Assembly (NCBI GenBank): GCA_016710785.1
Contig: JADJUE010000003.1
Location: forward strand, 496,001 to 560,000
Length of the DNA: 64,000 bases
Direction: 5' to 3'
Source: Candidatus Epilinea brevis
Lineage (GTDB): Bacteria; Chloroflexota; Anaerolineae; Epilineales; Epilineaceae
Of the stretch, positions 45,153 to 53,644 are shown piece after piece. The number at the start of each line of letters is the position of its first letter. Position 1 is the first letter of the stretch. The position numbers were made by a program, and so were the translations under genes. Below the pieces are notes generated by a model. The model worked only from the letters and a program-made list of their open reading frames with translations. It ran no database searches and was not told the DNA's origin.

Positions 45153-46391
45153 ATGTACAGCTTCAATGCCCGTAGCAGGATCCTGCCAGCGTTCGCGCTG
45201 GCGTCGGCGCTGGGCCTTGCCTTGGCGGCTCCCAGCTTCGCCCAGGGCGGCACGTCGGTCAAGGTGTCGCCCGCTTCGTCCAACCTGGCTTGCGACGCCA
45301 CGCAGGTGGTCGACATCCGCATCAACGACGTGGAGAACCTCTTCGGTGTGGACATCCGCGTCAGCTTCGACGCCAACGTCCTGGAGGTCGTCGATGCGGA
45401 CGCCAACGCCGCTTCGGTGAACATCACGCCCGGAGACCTGCCCGCGGTCGCCAACAACCAGGGCATGATCCAGACCAACCGCGCGGACAACGACAGCGGG
45501 ATCGTCAGCTACGCCGCGATCCGGGTCAACCCGGCGCCGGCGCAGTCCGGCAACGGCGTCATCGCCCAGATCAACTTCAAGGGCAAGGCGTCGGGCTCCA
45601 GCGCCATCACCTTGGAGTCGGTGATGCTGGCCAACGCCAGCGCCGGCCCCATCGCGGCCGACCTCAGCAACGGCACCATCAGCGTCACCTGCGACGGCCA
45701 GCCGCGACCAACGCGGCCGGCGGCGACCGATCCCGCGCCGACCACCGCGCCTCCCGGCCGCACGCCGGGCACGCCGCGTCCCACGCTGGCGCCGGTTCGC
45801 ACGCCGGGCAGCGGTGGCGGTGGCTACGGCAAGCCGACCGGTTGCAGCCATGTCATCAAGCTGGGCGAGACGCTCTACAGCATCGCCCGCCTGCACGGCA
45901 TCAGCGTGGCCTCCCTCGCGGCGGCCAACGGGATCCACAACCCGGACTACATCCGCGCGGGCCAGACGCTGACCATCCCTGGCTGCGGCGGCCACGGTGG
46001 TCCCGGCCCTGTTGTCCCCCCCGGGGGGAATCCTGGATCGGCCGACTGCTGGACCTACATCGTCAAGCCGGGCGACACACTCTCGGGTATCGCCTGGAGC
46101 ACGGGGGACAGCGTGGCGGGCATCGCCAGCCGCAACGGCATCCTCAACCCGGAGCGTATCTACGCCGGCAAGGGCCTGACGGTCTGCTCGGGCGGCTATG
46201 GCAAGCCCGGATCGGGCGGCTACCCGGGCAAGCCGGGCGGCAAGTGCCGCTTCACCTACGTGGTGAAGCCCGGCGAGTCGCTCTCGGGCATCGCCTGGCG
46301 CTACGGCATGGCTTCCTACGCGCTCACGGCGGCCAACGGCCTGTCCAACCCGAACCTGATCTACGCCGGCCAGGTGCTCTGCATCCCCTGA
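45153..46391 (+). CDS. Secreted cohesin-like domain protein with three LysM repeats
   Basis: The 412-residue protein has a Sec signal (residues 1-29, ending near 'APSFAQ'), a domain of about 160 residues that fits the cohesin pattern ('INDVENLFGVDIRVSFDANV', 'SGIVSYAAIRVNP'), a Pro/Thr linker, and three LysM domains near residues 245-290, 312-360 and 367-412, separated by Gly-rich linkers. Cohesins bind dockerins in cellulosomes, and in other bacteria free cohesin modules are adhesive. LysM should hold it on peptidoglycan or chitin-like glycans. The ATG at 45153 is preferred because it begins the signal peptide, and AGGAGG lies 12 bases upstream. Confidence 0.88.
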   Translation: MYSFNARSRILPAFALASALGLALAAPSFAQGGTSVKVSPASSNLACDATQVVDIRINDVENLFGVDIRVSFDANVLEVVDADANAASVNITPGDLPAVANNQGMIQTNRADNDSGIVSYAAIRVNPAPAQSGNGVIAQINFKGKASGSSAITLESVMLANASAGPIAADLSNGTISVTCDGQPRPTRPAATDPAPTTAPPGRTPGTPRPTLAPVRTPGSGGGGYGKPTGCSHVIKLGETLYSIARLHGISVASLAAANGIHNPDYIRAGQTLTIPGCGGHGGPGPVVPPGGNPGSADCWTYIVKPGDTLSGIAWSTGDSVAGIASRNGILNPERIYAGKGLTVCSGGYGKPGSGGYPGKPGGKCRFTYVVKPGESLSGIAWRYGMASYALTAANGLSNPNLIYAGQVLCIP

Positions 46392-46426
46392 GCGGCTGAC
46401 GCCGTCGTTCCCACATCCGCACCCTG

Positions 46427-46466
46427 ACGACGGGGCGGGCCTTCGGGCCCGCCCCGTCGTTTGCTT
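46427..46466 (+). terminator. Rho-independent terminator with UUCG tetraloop
   Basis: A 15-bp stem (46427-46441 with 46446-46460) closes the stable C(UUCG)G tetraloop and is followed by TTTGCTTT. It ends the cohesin-like/LysM transcript. Confidence 0.85.
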
Positions 46467-46577
46467 TCCACGCTCCGGCGCGGAGACCGCGGCCGCGGCC
46501 GGTCCGAGGCGCGAGCGCGTAGGAAACACCGGCCCTGGCGACCAGACGCAGGCGCTTCCGCCGAGGAAGCGGTGGGA

Positions 46578-46722
46578 TTACGGCATCAAGTTCGAGAGAT
46601 GATGCCGTAAACGGAAGCAGATGCTGCCGTAGACGCAGCGCAGATGCTGCCGTAGACGCAACACGATGATGCCTTCATACCGACCTTATGAAGGCATCAT
46701 AAGGTCGGTATGAAGGCATCAT
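46578..46722. repeat. Compound repeat: tandem 23-bp units and nested inverted repeats around GGCATCA/TGATGCC
   Basis: TTACGGCATCA (46578-46588) is inverted at 46600-46610. A 21-bp unit beginning GCAGATGCTGCC is repeated exactly at 46617 and 46640, a 23-base period, with a diverged copy before and after. Then 25 bases at 46666-46690 are perfectly inverted at 46698-46722 across 7 bases, and an inner 14-bp inversion (46666-46679 with 46687-46700) is nested in it. The heptamer GGCATCA, in either orientation, recurs five times. The block could be operator DNA, a folded RNA or a remnant mobile repeat. Confidence 0.85.
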
Positions 46723-46878
46723 AAACCGTTGGCGCTGGCGTCATCCGGTCTCGATGAGGCCGTCGTCGGCCCTGGATGAAGGCGTCAGCGTGACCCAACG
46801 GCACTTTCATCGCCGAGGCCCGCCTCTGGCGACGGCCCTCCCGAGCGTCGGGATGGCCTTGATGCGACAGGCAGTCTC

Positions 46879-46910
46879 AGGCGGACGGCGGCGATCGCCG
46901 CCGTCCGCCT
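46879..46910. repeat. Perfect 32-bp palindrome before tRNA-Gly promoter
   Basis: Fourteen bases at 46879-46892 are exactly inverted at 46897-46910 around GATC. It ends 9 bases before the -35 element of tRNA-Gly. It may stop read-through into the tRNA genes, though no U-run follows. Confidence 0.8.
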
Positions 46911-46919
46911 GCCTCCGTC

Positions 46920-46947
46920 TTGACAAAGCCAACGGCTTCACTAGAAT
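46920..46947 (+). promoter_or_regulatory. Promoter of tRNA-Gly
   Basis: TTGACA (46920-46925), 16 bases, TAGAAT (46942-46947). The expected start is about 8 bases before the mature tRNA. Confidence 0.7.
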
Positions 46948-46961
46948 TGTGCGTCCATCCA

Positions 46962-47035
<74 letters not shown>

Positions 47036-47124
47036 GGACGAGCCGAGGCCAGTCATGTCGAGGACCTAGGGTCATCGGTGATTGGCGCGAGGCTCGTTTT
47101 ACTTTGGGGTCCGTGCGGCTCCAC

Positions 47125-47196
47125 GCCACCCTAGCTCAGTGGTAGAGCAACGCATTCGTAATGCGTCGGTCGTCGGTTCAAATCCGACGGGTGGCT
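47125..47196 (+). tRNA. tRNA-Thr (anticodon CGT)
   Basis: Cloverleaf: acceptor GCCACCC/GGGTGGC, D-arm GCTC/GAGC, anticodon arm ACGCA/TGCGT with loop TTCGTAA (anticodon at 47157-47159), T-arm GTCGG/CCGAC with TTCAAAT, discriminator T. CCA is not encoded. It reads ACG codons. Confidence 0.97.
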
Positions 47197-47213
47197 CCTC
47201 ATCTGGTATGCTT

Positions 47214-47250
47214 CGCCGTGGGTTCCTCCAAGAACCCACGGCGTTTCTTG
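47214..47250 (+). terminator. Rho-independent terminator after tRNA-Thr
   Basis: CGCCGTGGGTTC (47214-47225) pairs with GAACCCACGGCG (47232-47243) around CTCCAA and is followed by TTTCTTG. Confidence 0.85.
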
Positions 47251-47299
47251 TTGCTGACCTTGATGCAAGGCCCCTCGAATCCGTCCCTTGGGAGCCCTC

Positions 47300-49486
47300 A
47301 TGATTCCCCGCAAGCCGCGAGCCAACCGTGTGGCGCTGCTGTCGCTCCTGTCGTTCTTGATGGCCACGGTGGCCGTCGGCGCCGGTCCGTCCGGGCGAGG
47401 ACCGGTGCTAGGCCAGAAGCTCCCGAGCGCCTCCGATACCAGCCTGCTCGTGGAGGGCCAGTGGGGCGGCGCCTACCAGGCCGTGGCCTTGAGCCCAGAC
47501 GGTGGTCTGGCCTATGTGGGAAGTGGGGCGGGTCTATGGATCCTGCGTATCGCCGGCGGGGGCATGGATGGCGCCGAGGTGCTGGGGGTGAGCGCGCCGC
47601 TGCCAGGACCGATCCGCGATCTGGCCTTGGATGGCGATGTGCTATACGCAGCCGGCCAGACCGGAGGGGTCTGGGCGATGGACGTCGCCGATCCCGCCAA
47701 TCCCAGGCTCCTAGGCGTCGAGCCCGGCATCCCGGCCATCGTCAACATGGTCGCGGACAGCAAGCACCGGGTCCACCTGTCCCGTGGCAACGCCACCATG
47801 ACCTCCATGGACTTCTCCGACCCGCGGAGCCCTGAGGCTCTGGGCTGCGCCGTCTTCGAGGATGGTGCGGGCGTCTGGGACATCGCCGTCAACGGCTCCA
47901 TGGGCTACCTGGCCATGAACGAGCATGGACTGCGGGCCCTTGACCTGACGGATCCCATGGCGCCGGTGATCCGCAGCGCCCTGCCCGCCATCGACGGCCA
48001 GCCGCTCTTCGTGACCGCCGTCGCCGAGAGCGGCGGCCTGGTCCTGGGCGCCGACGGGCCGCGGCTGCGGATCATCGACTGGCGGGATCCCGATGGGCCG
48101 CGCCACCAGGCCACCCTTCAGCTGCCGGACGAGGACATCAAGGAGATCAGCATCCTGGGGCGGACCGCCTTCGTCGCGGCCCAGGCTTTCGTCGACAGCC
48201 GCCTCCTCATCCACCGCGTGGACTTCTCGGATCCGCGGCGTCCAGTCTTGGCACAGACCTTCGACCTGGGCATCCTGGAGGACGGCCTGGGGGCGCCGGA
48301 CGGCTATGCTCTGGCGCTGAGCCAGTTGGACCGCCGCCTGGCGGTTGCGGCCGGCAGTCAAGGATTCAAGGTGATCGACTGGGCGCCGCCAGCGGGACCA
48401 GGAAACGGAACCTGGACCGAGTCCGCCAGCCTGTCGAAGGCTCCCTGGGCCAGGTCCGTGAACCAATTCTATGTCGCCGCGGGCCGCAGCGGGGTCTGGG
48501 TCACGAACGGTCTGTCCCCCGGGCCGCTCCCCGGTCTGCTTGAGCTGGCCTTCGACAGCGCGGGCGAGGCCGAGTCGTTCGCCCTCACCGGTTTCGGCTA
48601 TGACGCCTTCCTCGCGGACGGGAGCGGCGGCGTTCGCTGGTACCATCAAATGGAAGGCGAGCGGGTCTGGCCTCGCTTCGCCGAGCGCGCGGCCTTGCGC
48701 ACCCTTTCCGCGGTGAAGCGCATCGCCGTGTTGGAGGCGCCGGACGGCAGGCCCTTGGGCGTCTATGTCGCCGATCTGCTCGGCGGCCTGCGGGTCGTTC
48801 AACCCCCGCCGCTGCAGGACCTGGGTCCGCTCGACCTCGGCTTCGACCTGCCGGAGGACGTCGCCGTGGATGTCGGCGCCCGCCGCCTCTACGTGGCTCA
48901 CGGCAGCGCCGTCTCCGTCTTCGGGCTGACCGATCCGCTGCGGCCGACGCGCCTGGCCACCATCGACACGCCTGGCTTCGCTTCGGGGGTGGCCGTCGGG
49001 CCTGAAGGCCTGCTGGGTGTCGCGGACGGTGAAGCAGGCCTTTCCCTTTACGACCTGACCGATCCGGCGCTGCCCGTGCCGCGCGGCACGGTCGACACCA
49101 GCGGCACGGCTGTCCGGCTGGCCTTCAGCACCGACGGATCGCGAGCCTTCGTCGCCGATCGCGAGGGTGGGTTGCTGGTTGTCGACCTCGGCGTCGTACC
49201 AGCGTCGATCCTGGCCACCTTCACCCTGCCTTTTCCGGTGGTCGATGTCTCCATGGCTTCCATCTGGGCGACCGGGAAGGTCCGGATCGCCGCGCAGGCC
49301 GGCGGCGTCTACCAGCTGCGCCTGGGCGAGGCCGCTCCGCCGGCCACCGTCACCCCGACGCCCCGCCGCACGGCCATGGCCCACGAGACGCCGGCGGGCC
49401 ACGGGACACCGACCGGCACCATTGGGGACCGGATCTGGCTGCCGCACCTCCTCAGCGGCGTCGGCATGGCTCCCGTCCATCCTTGA
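47300..49486 (+). CDS. Secreted LVIVD/WD40-like beta-propeller protein
   Basis: A 728-residue exported protein with a signal sequence in its first 35 residues ('VALLSLLSFLMATVAVGAG') and many LVIVD-like repeats, such as 'VYVADLLGGLRVV', 'GLRALDLTDP' and 'LFVTAVAESGGLVLG', predicting two propellers. The C-terminus has a Thr/Pro-rich linker and ends in 'GDRIWLPHLLSGV', like tails seen on secreted Chloroflexota proteins. GGGAG stands 5 bases before the ATG at 47300, which decides against a TTG four codons earlier. The last codons overlap the TTG of mutY. Ligand is unknown. Confidence 0.85.
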   Translation: MIPRKPRANRVALLSLLSFLMATVAVGAGPSGRGPVLGQKLPSASDTSLLVEGQWGGAYQAVALSPDGGLAYVGSGAGLWILRIAGGGMDGAEVLGVSAPLPGPIRDLALDGDVLYAAGQTGGVWAMDVADPANPRLLGVEPGIPAIVNMVADSKHRVHLSRGNATMTSMDFSDPRSPEALGCAVFEDGAGVWDIAVNGSMGYLAMNEHGLRALDLTDPMAPVIRSALPAIDGQPLFVTAVAESGGLVLGADGPRLRIIDWRDPDGPRHQATLQLPDEDIKEISILGRTAFVAAQAFVDSRLLIHRVDFSDPRRPVLAQTFDLGILEDGLGAPDGYALALSQLDRRLAVAAGSQGFKVIDWAPPAGPGNGTWTESASLSKAPWARSVNQFYVAAGRSGVWVTNGLSPGPLPGLLELAFDSAGEAESFALTGFGYDAFLADGSGGVRWYHQMEGERVWPRFAERAALRTLSAVKRIAVLEAPDGRPLGVYVADLLGGLRVVQPPPLQDLGPLDLGFDLPEDVAVDVGARRLYVAHGSAVSVFGLTDPLRPTRLATIDTPGFASGVAVGPEGLLGVADGEAGLSLYDLTDPALPVPRGTVDTSGTAVRLAFSTDGSRAFVADREGGLLVVDLGVVPASILATFTLPFPVVDVSMASIWATGKVRIAAQAGGVYQLRLGEAAPPATVTPTPRRTAMAHETPAGHGTPTGTIGDRIWLPHLLSGVGMAPVHP

Positions 49487-50664
49487 CGGCTGAGCCCCCA
49501 GCGCCGGCCGCCGCCGGCGGAACCTCCGACATCGATCTTGACCTGCCGGGTCTGCGGGCCGCCCTCCTGCATTGGTACGCCCTGCACCAGCGCCCGCTCC
49601 CCTGGCGCGCGGTGCCCGGCACGGGCCCTGACCCCTATGCCGTCTGGATCTCCGAGGTCATGCTGCAGCAGACGCAGGTGGCCACGGTGACGCCCTACTA
49701 TCAGCGCTGGATGGCGCGGTTTCCCACGCTGGAGGCGCTCGCGGCCGCGTCGGTCGACGAAGTGCTTCATCTCTGGCAGGGCCTGGGTTATTACGGCCGG
49801 GCGCGGCGGCTGCACGAGGCGGCGGGGCTGTTGATCGCCCAGGGGCAGGGAATCCCCACCGACCGGGCCGGTCTGCGCGCCCTGCCGGGCGTGGGTGACT
49901 ACACCGCGGGAGCCCTCCTGTCCATCGCCTTCGGTCAGGCCCAGCCGGCCATCGACGGCAACGTGCGGCGAGTGCTGGGGCGCATCGGGGCCCTCGCGGG
50001 CGACCTGACGCGCGGCGCGGGCGCGTCGCGGCTGCGCGAACTGGCCCAAAGCCTGCTGGATGCCGTCCCCACGGAGCTTTCGGAGTCGCTGCCGGGAGCA
50101 ACAACCTCGCCCGGCGACCTCAATCAGGCCCTCATGGAACTGGGCGCCCGAATCTGCCGCCCCCGGCAGCCGGCCTGTGCCTCCTGTCCGGTCCAGAACG
50201 ACTGTCTGGCTCATGGATCAGGCCAGGAGGAGAACTTCCCACAGGCGGTCCAACGGACATCGCCGCGTCCGGCCACGGGCTTTGCCTACGCCATCCAGGA
50301 CGCCGCCGGCCGCCGGCTGCTGGGCCGCCGCCGCCCCGACGGCCTCCTGGGCGGGCTCTGGGAGTTCCCGTGGATGGAGAGCGTCCTGGACGATGACGGA
50401 TCAGCCTTGCTGCTGAGCCATTGGGGTCCATGGGTCCACGTCCTTGAGCCCGTAGAACCGGTCGTCCGCCACGTGTTCACCCACCTGCGCCTCGAGTTGC
50501 GCTTGCTGCGCGGCGACCTCGCGAACGCCGTCCCGCCGCCGATGCCCGAGCGTTGGTCGCCTTATGTGGATTGGCGCTGGGTGACGCTGGACAGCCCCGA
50601 AGCGCGCGCCCTGCCCATGTCCAGGCTCATGGACAAGCTGCGCCTGCGCCTCGACGGACGCTGA
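49483..50664 (+). CDS. mutY: A/G-specific adenine glycosylase MutY
   Basis: MutY removes adenine opposite 8-oxoguanine. The catalytic Glu lies in ISEVMLQQTQVATVTPYY, the helix-hairpin-helix in LPGVGDYTAGALL and the catalytic Asp in AIDGNVRRVLGR. The iron-sulphur cysteines follow the C-x6-C-x2-C-x5-C pattern in 'CRPRQPACASCPVQNDC'. A NUDIX-like C-terminal domain follows. The start is a TTG that overlaps the preceding stop (TTGA). Length, 393 residues, is normal. Confidence 0.96.
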   Translation: MTAEPPAPAAAGGTSDIDLDLPGLRAALLHWYALHQRPLPWRAVPGTGPDPYAVWISEVMLQQTQVATVTPYYQRWMARFPTLEALAAASVDEVLHLWQGLGYYGRARRLHEAAGLLIAQGQGIPTDRAGLRALPGVGDYTAGALLSIAFGQAQPAIDGNVRRVLGRIGALAGDLTRGAGASRLRELAQSLLDAVPTELSESLPGATTSPGDLNQALMELGARICRPRQPACASCPVQNDCLAHGSGQEENFPQAVQRTSPRPATGFAYAIQDAAGRRLLGRRRPDGLLGGLWEFPWMESVLDDDGSALLLSHWGPWVHVLEPVEPVVRHVFTHLRLELRLLRGDLANAVPPPMPERWSPYVDWRWVTLDSPEARALPMSRLMDKLRLRLDGR

Positions 50665-50679
50665 TCATCCCGAAAAGAA

Positions 50680-50710
50680 GCGCGCCCCCCTTGAAGTGTG
50701 GGAGGCGCGC
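50680..50710 (-). terminator. Terminator of the cytochrome operon
   Basis: On the minus strand a GC-rich stem (7 bp, one mismatch, 3 bp) with loop ACACTTCAA is followed by TTCTTTTC. It also lies just after mutY on the other strand and may act in both directions. Confidence 0.65.
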
Positions 50711-50739
50711 CTGTCGACTGCTTTCGACTGCCCTGTGTC

Positions 50740-51714
50740 TCAGGGCTTCTTGGTGGCCGTCGCCGTGGCACCGCCGCCGGCCGCAGCCGTGGCGGGAGTG
50801 GCGGGAGTGCCGGTGCCCGCCGGAGCCTCAGCTGTACCCGCGTCACCTGCTACCGTCGCTTCACCCGTACCCCCCGGCGTGCTCGCGGCAACCGCCGGCA
50901 AGGGGGTGGCCGTGATCGGGTCGGGTGGCGCCTGGCCACCCGCAGCCTTGCATCCGGACCAGAAGCTGGCCCAATAGCGGGTCAGGTTCGCATCGTACTG
51001 CGCCTTGGCCGCCACGTAGGCCGGATCCTTCTCCTGGCCATCGGCCGGTTTCGGGGGCGCCTCGGGCATCGTCGGCGGCGTCTTGCCCTTCGCCTCGTAG
51101 GCGACCACGCAGAGCTTCTCGTAGCACTTGCTCACGTACTGCGGCCGCGAGGGGTTCATGATTTCCATGACCTGGCGGCAGCCCTTCTCGTAGGCGGCCT
51201 CCTCCTTGGCTGATGGCAGGTAGGCGCGGAAGTTGACCACGTAGTTGGCGAGGTCCTTCATCTGGTCCGGGCGCAGCGGGCCGCCGTATTGCTGGCTCCA
51301 GGCCGGCATGGCCATGATCTTGGGATCCAAGCCCTGGTAGCGGTCCGGGCGGGAGGACTCCATGCGGCCGGCGGCAATGGTGGAGTAGACGTAGCCGTAG
51401 ACGTCGGCGCGGTCCCAGTGCATCTCCTCCAGGCGCCAGGCCACGCCTTCGCCCAGATCCCCGCCATGCAGGCCGGAGGTCTCGTCCAGCGGCGGGCAGT
51501 TGGCGCCGGCGGCGTTGAAGGCGTGGCAGTTGGCGCAGTATTGGTCGAACATCTGGGCCCCGGATTCGACGCTGCGCTTTTCGAACCCCAACGCGGCCTT
51601 GGCCAGACGGCCGTTGTCCCCTTCCTTGACCCCTTCGCCGATGCCGACCGCCGCAGTGATGGCGATGACACCCAGGAGGGAAAGAAAGCCGATGGTGATC
51701 TCTACTCGGGTCAT
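50740..51714 (-). CDS. Membrane-anchored c-type cytochrome of the Rieske/cytochrome b complex
   Basis: The 324-residue protein has an N-terminal membrane anchor (residues 6-24), one haem c site C60-A-N-C63-H64 and downstream Met residues that could be the sixth ligand ('IMAMPAWSQQYG'). The second half has no haem motif; it carries extra Cys residues and ends in a low-complexity Ala/Thr/Gly tail. It is the last gene of the Rieske-cytochrome b operon and should carry electrons from that complex to a terminal oxidase. Confidence 0.9.
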   Translation of the reverse strand: MTRVEITIGFLSLLGVIAITAAVGIGEGVKEGDNGRLAKAALGFEKRSVESGAQMFDQYCANCHAFNAAGANCPPLDETSGLHGGDLGEGVAWRLEEMHWDRADVYGYVYSTIAAGRMESSRPDRYQGLDPKIMAMPAWSQQYGGPLRPDQMKDLANYVVNFRAYLPSAKEEAAYEKGCRQVMEIMNPSRPQYVSKCYEKLCVVAYEAKGKTPPTMPEAPPKPADGQEKDPAYVAAKAQYDANLTRYWASFWSGCKAAGGQAPPDPITATPLPAVAASTPGGTGEATVAGDAGTAEAPAGTGTPATPATAAAGGGATATATKKP

Positions 51715-51753
51715 GTTCTGATCTCCTCGCGCCGCTGTGGCGACGGCTTGCCC

Positions 51754-53574
51754 TTAGCGGCCGTAGAAGGAGTCCCGGTGCAGGCCGATCTTGGCCTCCT
51801 GGACATCCGGCGCGGGTATGGCCTTGGTCTCGCGCTTCAACTTGGTCTGGCCCTTGAAATCGCCGCTGTCGAAGACGAGCGGCGTTCCATCCTTGTCATT
51901 GACCGCCATCTCATCCCACGTGATGCTGAAGTGCGCCCACTTGAGGCCGGGCTGCGTTTCCTCCACCGTGACCTTGGCCAGCGGCGCGCTGTCGTCCACC
52001 GGCGGCATCAGCTTGGGGCTGTTCTCCACCTCGGCCTTGAAGTGGCGGAGGATCTCCAGGAACTCGTTGTCCGCCTCGAGCCCCTTGGTCTCCTGTCCCT
52101 CGGGCTTGATGAAGACGAATTCCTCCGTGTTCTGATAGGAAGCCTGCTTCTCCCAATCCGGCGGGTAGGAGACGAAGTAGGTCCGCTTGCCATGAACGCC
52201 CTTGGCCTCGTCCAGCGGTCCGGCCTCCACCTCGTCCCAGGGCAATTCCTTGACCGGTCCGGGACTGGTGGCCGGCACCAGATGCGAAAGGATGTCCTGA
52301 GCCGGCGGCGTCTCGATGCCGAAACCCGGCGTGCCCATGTAGGTGAGGATGATCATGAGGATCACGGAGATGATCCCGATGATGATGGCGCCCGGCCGCT
52401 TGCGCGCCATGCGGTGCGGGTTCTGGTCCAGCCAGGGCACCACGAAGAGCACACCGAAGATCACGGTCGGCAGGACAACGCCCATCAGGGTCTTATCGCC
52501 CAGCTTGAGGAGGCCCTGCAGCCACAGGAAGTACCAGGGCGCCTCTGTGTGCAGCGGCGTGACCTGCGGATCCGCGTGGGCCTCCATCGGAGCATGGTAG
52601 AAGGTGGCCACCGCCAACACCATGAGGAGGGATGCCAGCGAAGCGAGCATGATCTCGTGGATGACCAGATCGGGGATCAGGTCGATGCGTTCCACGGCAT
52701 GCCGCTTGGCTTCCGGCTCCATCTCCCCTTCCTCCACCGCGGCGGGAAGGGAGATGGAATGTTCGCGAGCCACCTTGTAGTAATGGATGCTGATGACGAT
52801 GATCGCCAGGAGCGGCAGCAGGAAGACATGCAAGAGGTAGAAGCGCAGGAGGCCGCCGGCCCAGATGTCCACACCGCCGCGCAGAAGGATGTTGACCGCC
52901 TTGCCCATGGCGGGCGGCGGAGCCGCCTCGGCCATTGATGTGCCGATGGTCACGGCCCAGTAGGCCAGCTGATCCCAGGGGAGCAGGTAGCCGCTGAAGG
53001 AAAGGACGAGGGTGAACAGGAGCAGAACCATGCCGGTGAACCAGGTGAACGATCGCTCACCCTTGTAGGAAGCAGTGAAATAGACCCGCACCATGTGCAG
53101 CACCACCACCGCCACCATGCCCTCTGCTCCTAAGCGGTGCAGGTCGCGCATGAACTGGCCGAAGGGGACGTTGCTGAGGATGGTGAGCATGTCGCCGTAG
53201 GCCCGCTCAGGGGTGGGGGCATAGAAGACCATGAGCACAATGCCGGTAAGGGTCTCCACCACGAAGAAGAAGACCGAGAACCAGCCCAGCCGCCAGGTGT
53301 GGGTGAACCAGGTAGAAGCGCGCTGGTAGTACTTGGGCCTGAGGTGCAGGGTGAAGCTCTTCACCATCGCCTTGTAGCGCGGATTGGGGCGTTCCGTCGG
53401 CGGATCCCCGCGCAGGATGGCGCGCAACTCCTTGGCGCTCAGGCCGGCCATGATGCCGCGGACCACGCCGTCCAGCACCATACCGAAGTAACCTCGCCAG
53501 TCGAAGGCCTTCAGCCTCTGGATCTCTTTGTTCATGGTCTCGCGCTTGTCGCGCAGGGAACCGCTGCCTAGCAT
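51754..53574 (-). CDS. Cytochrome b fused to its C-terminal (subunit IV-like) part
   Basis: The 606-residue core subunit of a menaquinol:cytochrome c oxidoreductase. Haem ligands are H146/H160 (13 residues apart) and H249/H264 (14 residues between, as in b6-type proteins). The quinol site motif PEWY reads APWY (345-348), followed by 'FLWLQGLLKLGDK'. After the last membrane helix comes a soluble tail of about 180 residues ('FKAEVENSPKLMPPVDDS') not found in ordinary cytochrome b. AGGAG lies 6 bases before the ATG at 53574, so this start is favoured over one 13 codons later. It lies between the Rieske and cytochrome c genes. Confidence 0.93.
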   Translation of the reverse strand: MLGSGSLRDKRETMNKEIQRLKAFDWRGYFGMVLDGVVRGIMAGLSAKELRAILRGDPPTERPNPRYKAMVKSFTLHLRPKYYQRASTWFTHTWRLGWFSVFFFVVETLTGIVLMVFYAPTPERAYGDMLTILSNVPFGQFMRDLHRLGAEGMVAVVVLHMVRVYFTASYKGERSFTWFTGMVLLLFTLVLSFSGYLLPWDQLAYWAVTIGTSMAEAAPPPAMGKAVNILLRGGVDIWAGGLLRFYLLHVFLLPLLAIIVISIHYYKVAREHSISLPAAVEEGEMEPEAKRHAVERIDLIPDLVIHEIMLASLASLLMVLAVATFYHAPMEAHADPQVTPLHTEAPWYFLWLQGLLKLGDKTLMGVVLPTVIFGVLFVVPWLDQNPHRMARKRPGAIIIGIISVILMIILTYMGTPGFGIETPPAQDILSHLVPATSPGPVKELPWDEVEAGPLDEAKGVHGKRTYFVSYPPDWEKQASYQNTEEFVFIKPEGQETKGLEADNEFLEILRHFKAEVENSPKLMPPVDDSAPLAKVTVEETQPGLKWAHFSITWDEMAVNDKDGTPLVFDSGDFKGQTKLKRETKAIPAPDVQEAKIGLHRDSFYGR

Positions 53575-53644
53575 GGAGTGCTCCTCAGCCGCTACTCGTC
53601 AGAAGCGGTGCGTTGGAATGAAAGGATCCCAGGGACGTCGCCGC

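Larger units (their letters stand above)
46467..46919. other. Gene-free stretch with repeats and palindromes before the tRNA genes
   Basis: No credible protein gene is found in this interval. It holds the nested repeat block and the 32-bp palindrome listed separately, and it ends at the tRNA-Gly promoter. No signature of rnpB, ssrA or ffs was recognised. Confidence 0.6.

Noticed and set aside
44916..46529. 537-codon minus-strand frame opposite the cohesin-like/LysM gene
   Set aside because: The plus strand has promoter, signal peptide, LysM repeats and terminator. The antisense frame is Arg/Gly/Ala/Asp-rich and also runs into the ndk upstream region.
46570..46730. CRISPR array
   Set aside because: Repeat units are only two exact copies at a 23-base period without spacers of uniform length, and no cas gene is nearby.
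46467..46910. RNase P RNA, tmRNA or SRP RNA before the tRNA genes
   Set aside because: None of their conserved core sequences could be found by eye.
47711..49480. 589-codon minus-strand frame opposite the LVIVD propeller gene
   Set aside because: The plus-strand gene has a signal sequence, repeats and a Shine-Dalgarno; the antisense frame has none.
51289..52938. 549-codon plus-strand frame opposite the cytochrome genes
   Set aside because: It overlaps cytochrome c and cytochrome b genes with unmistakable haem motifs on the other strand.
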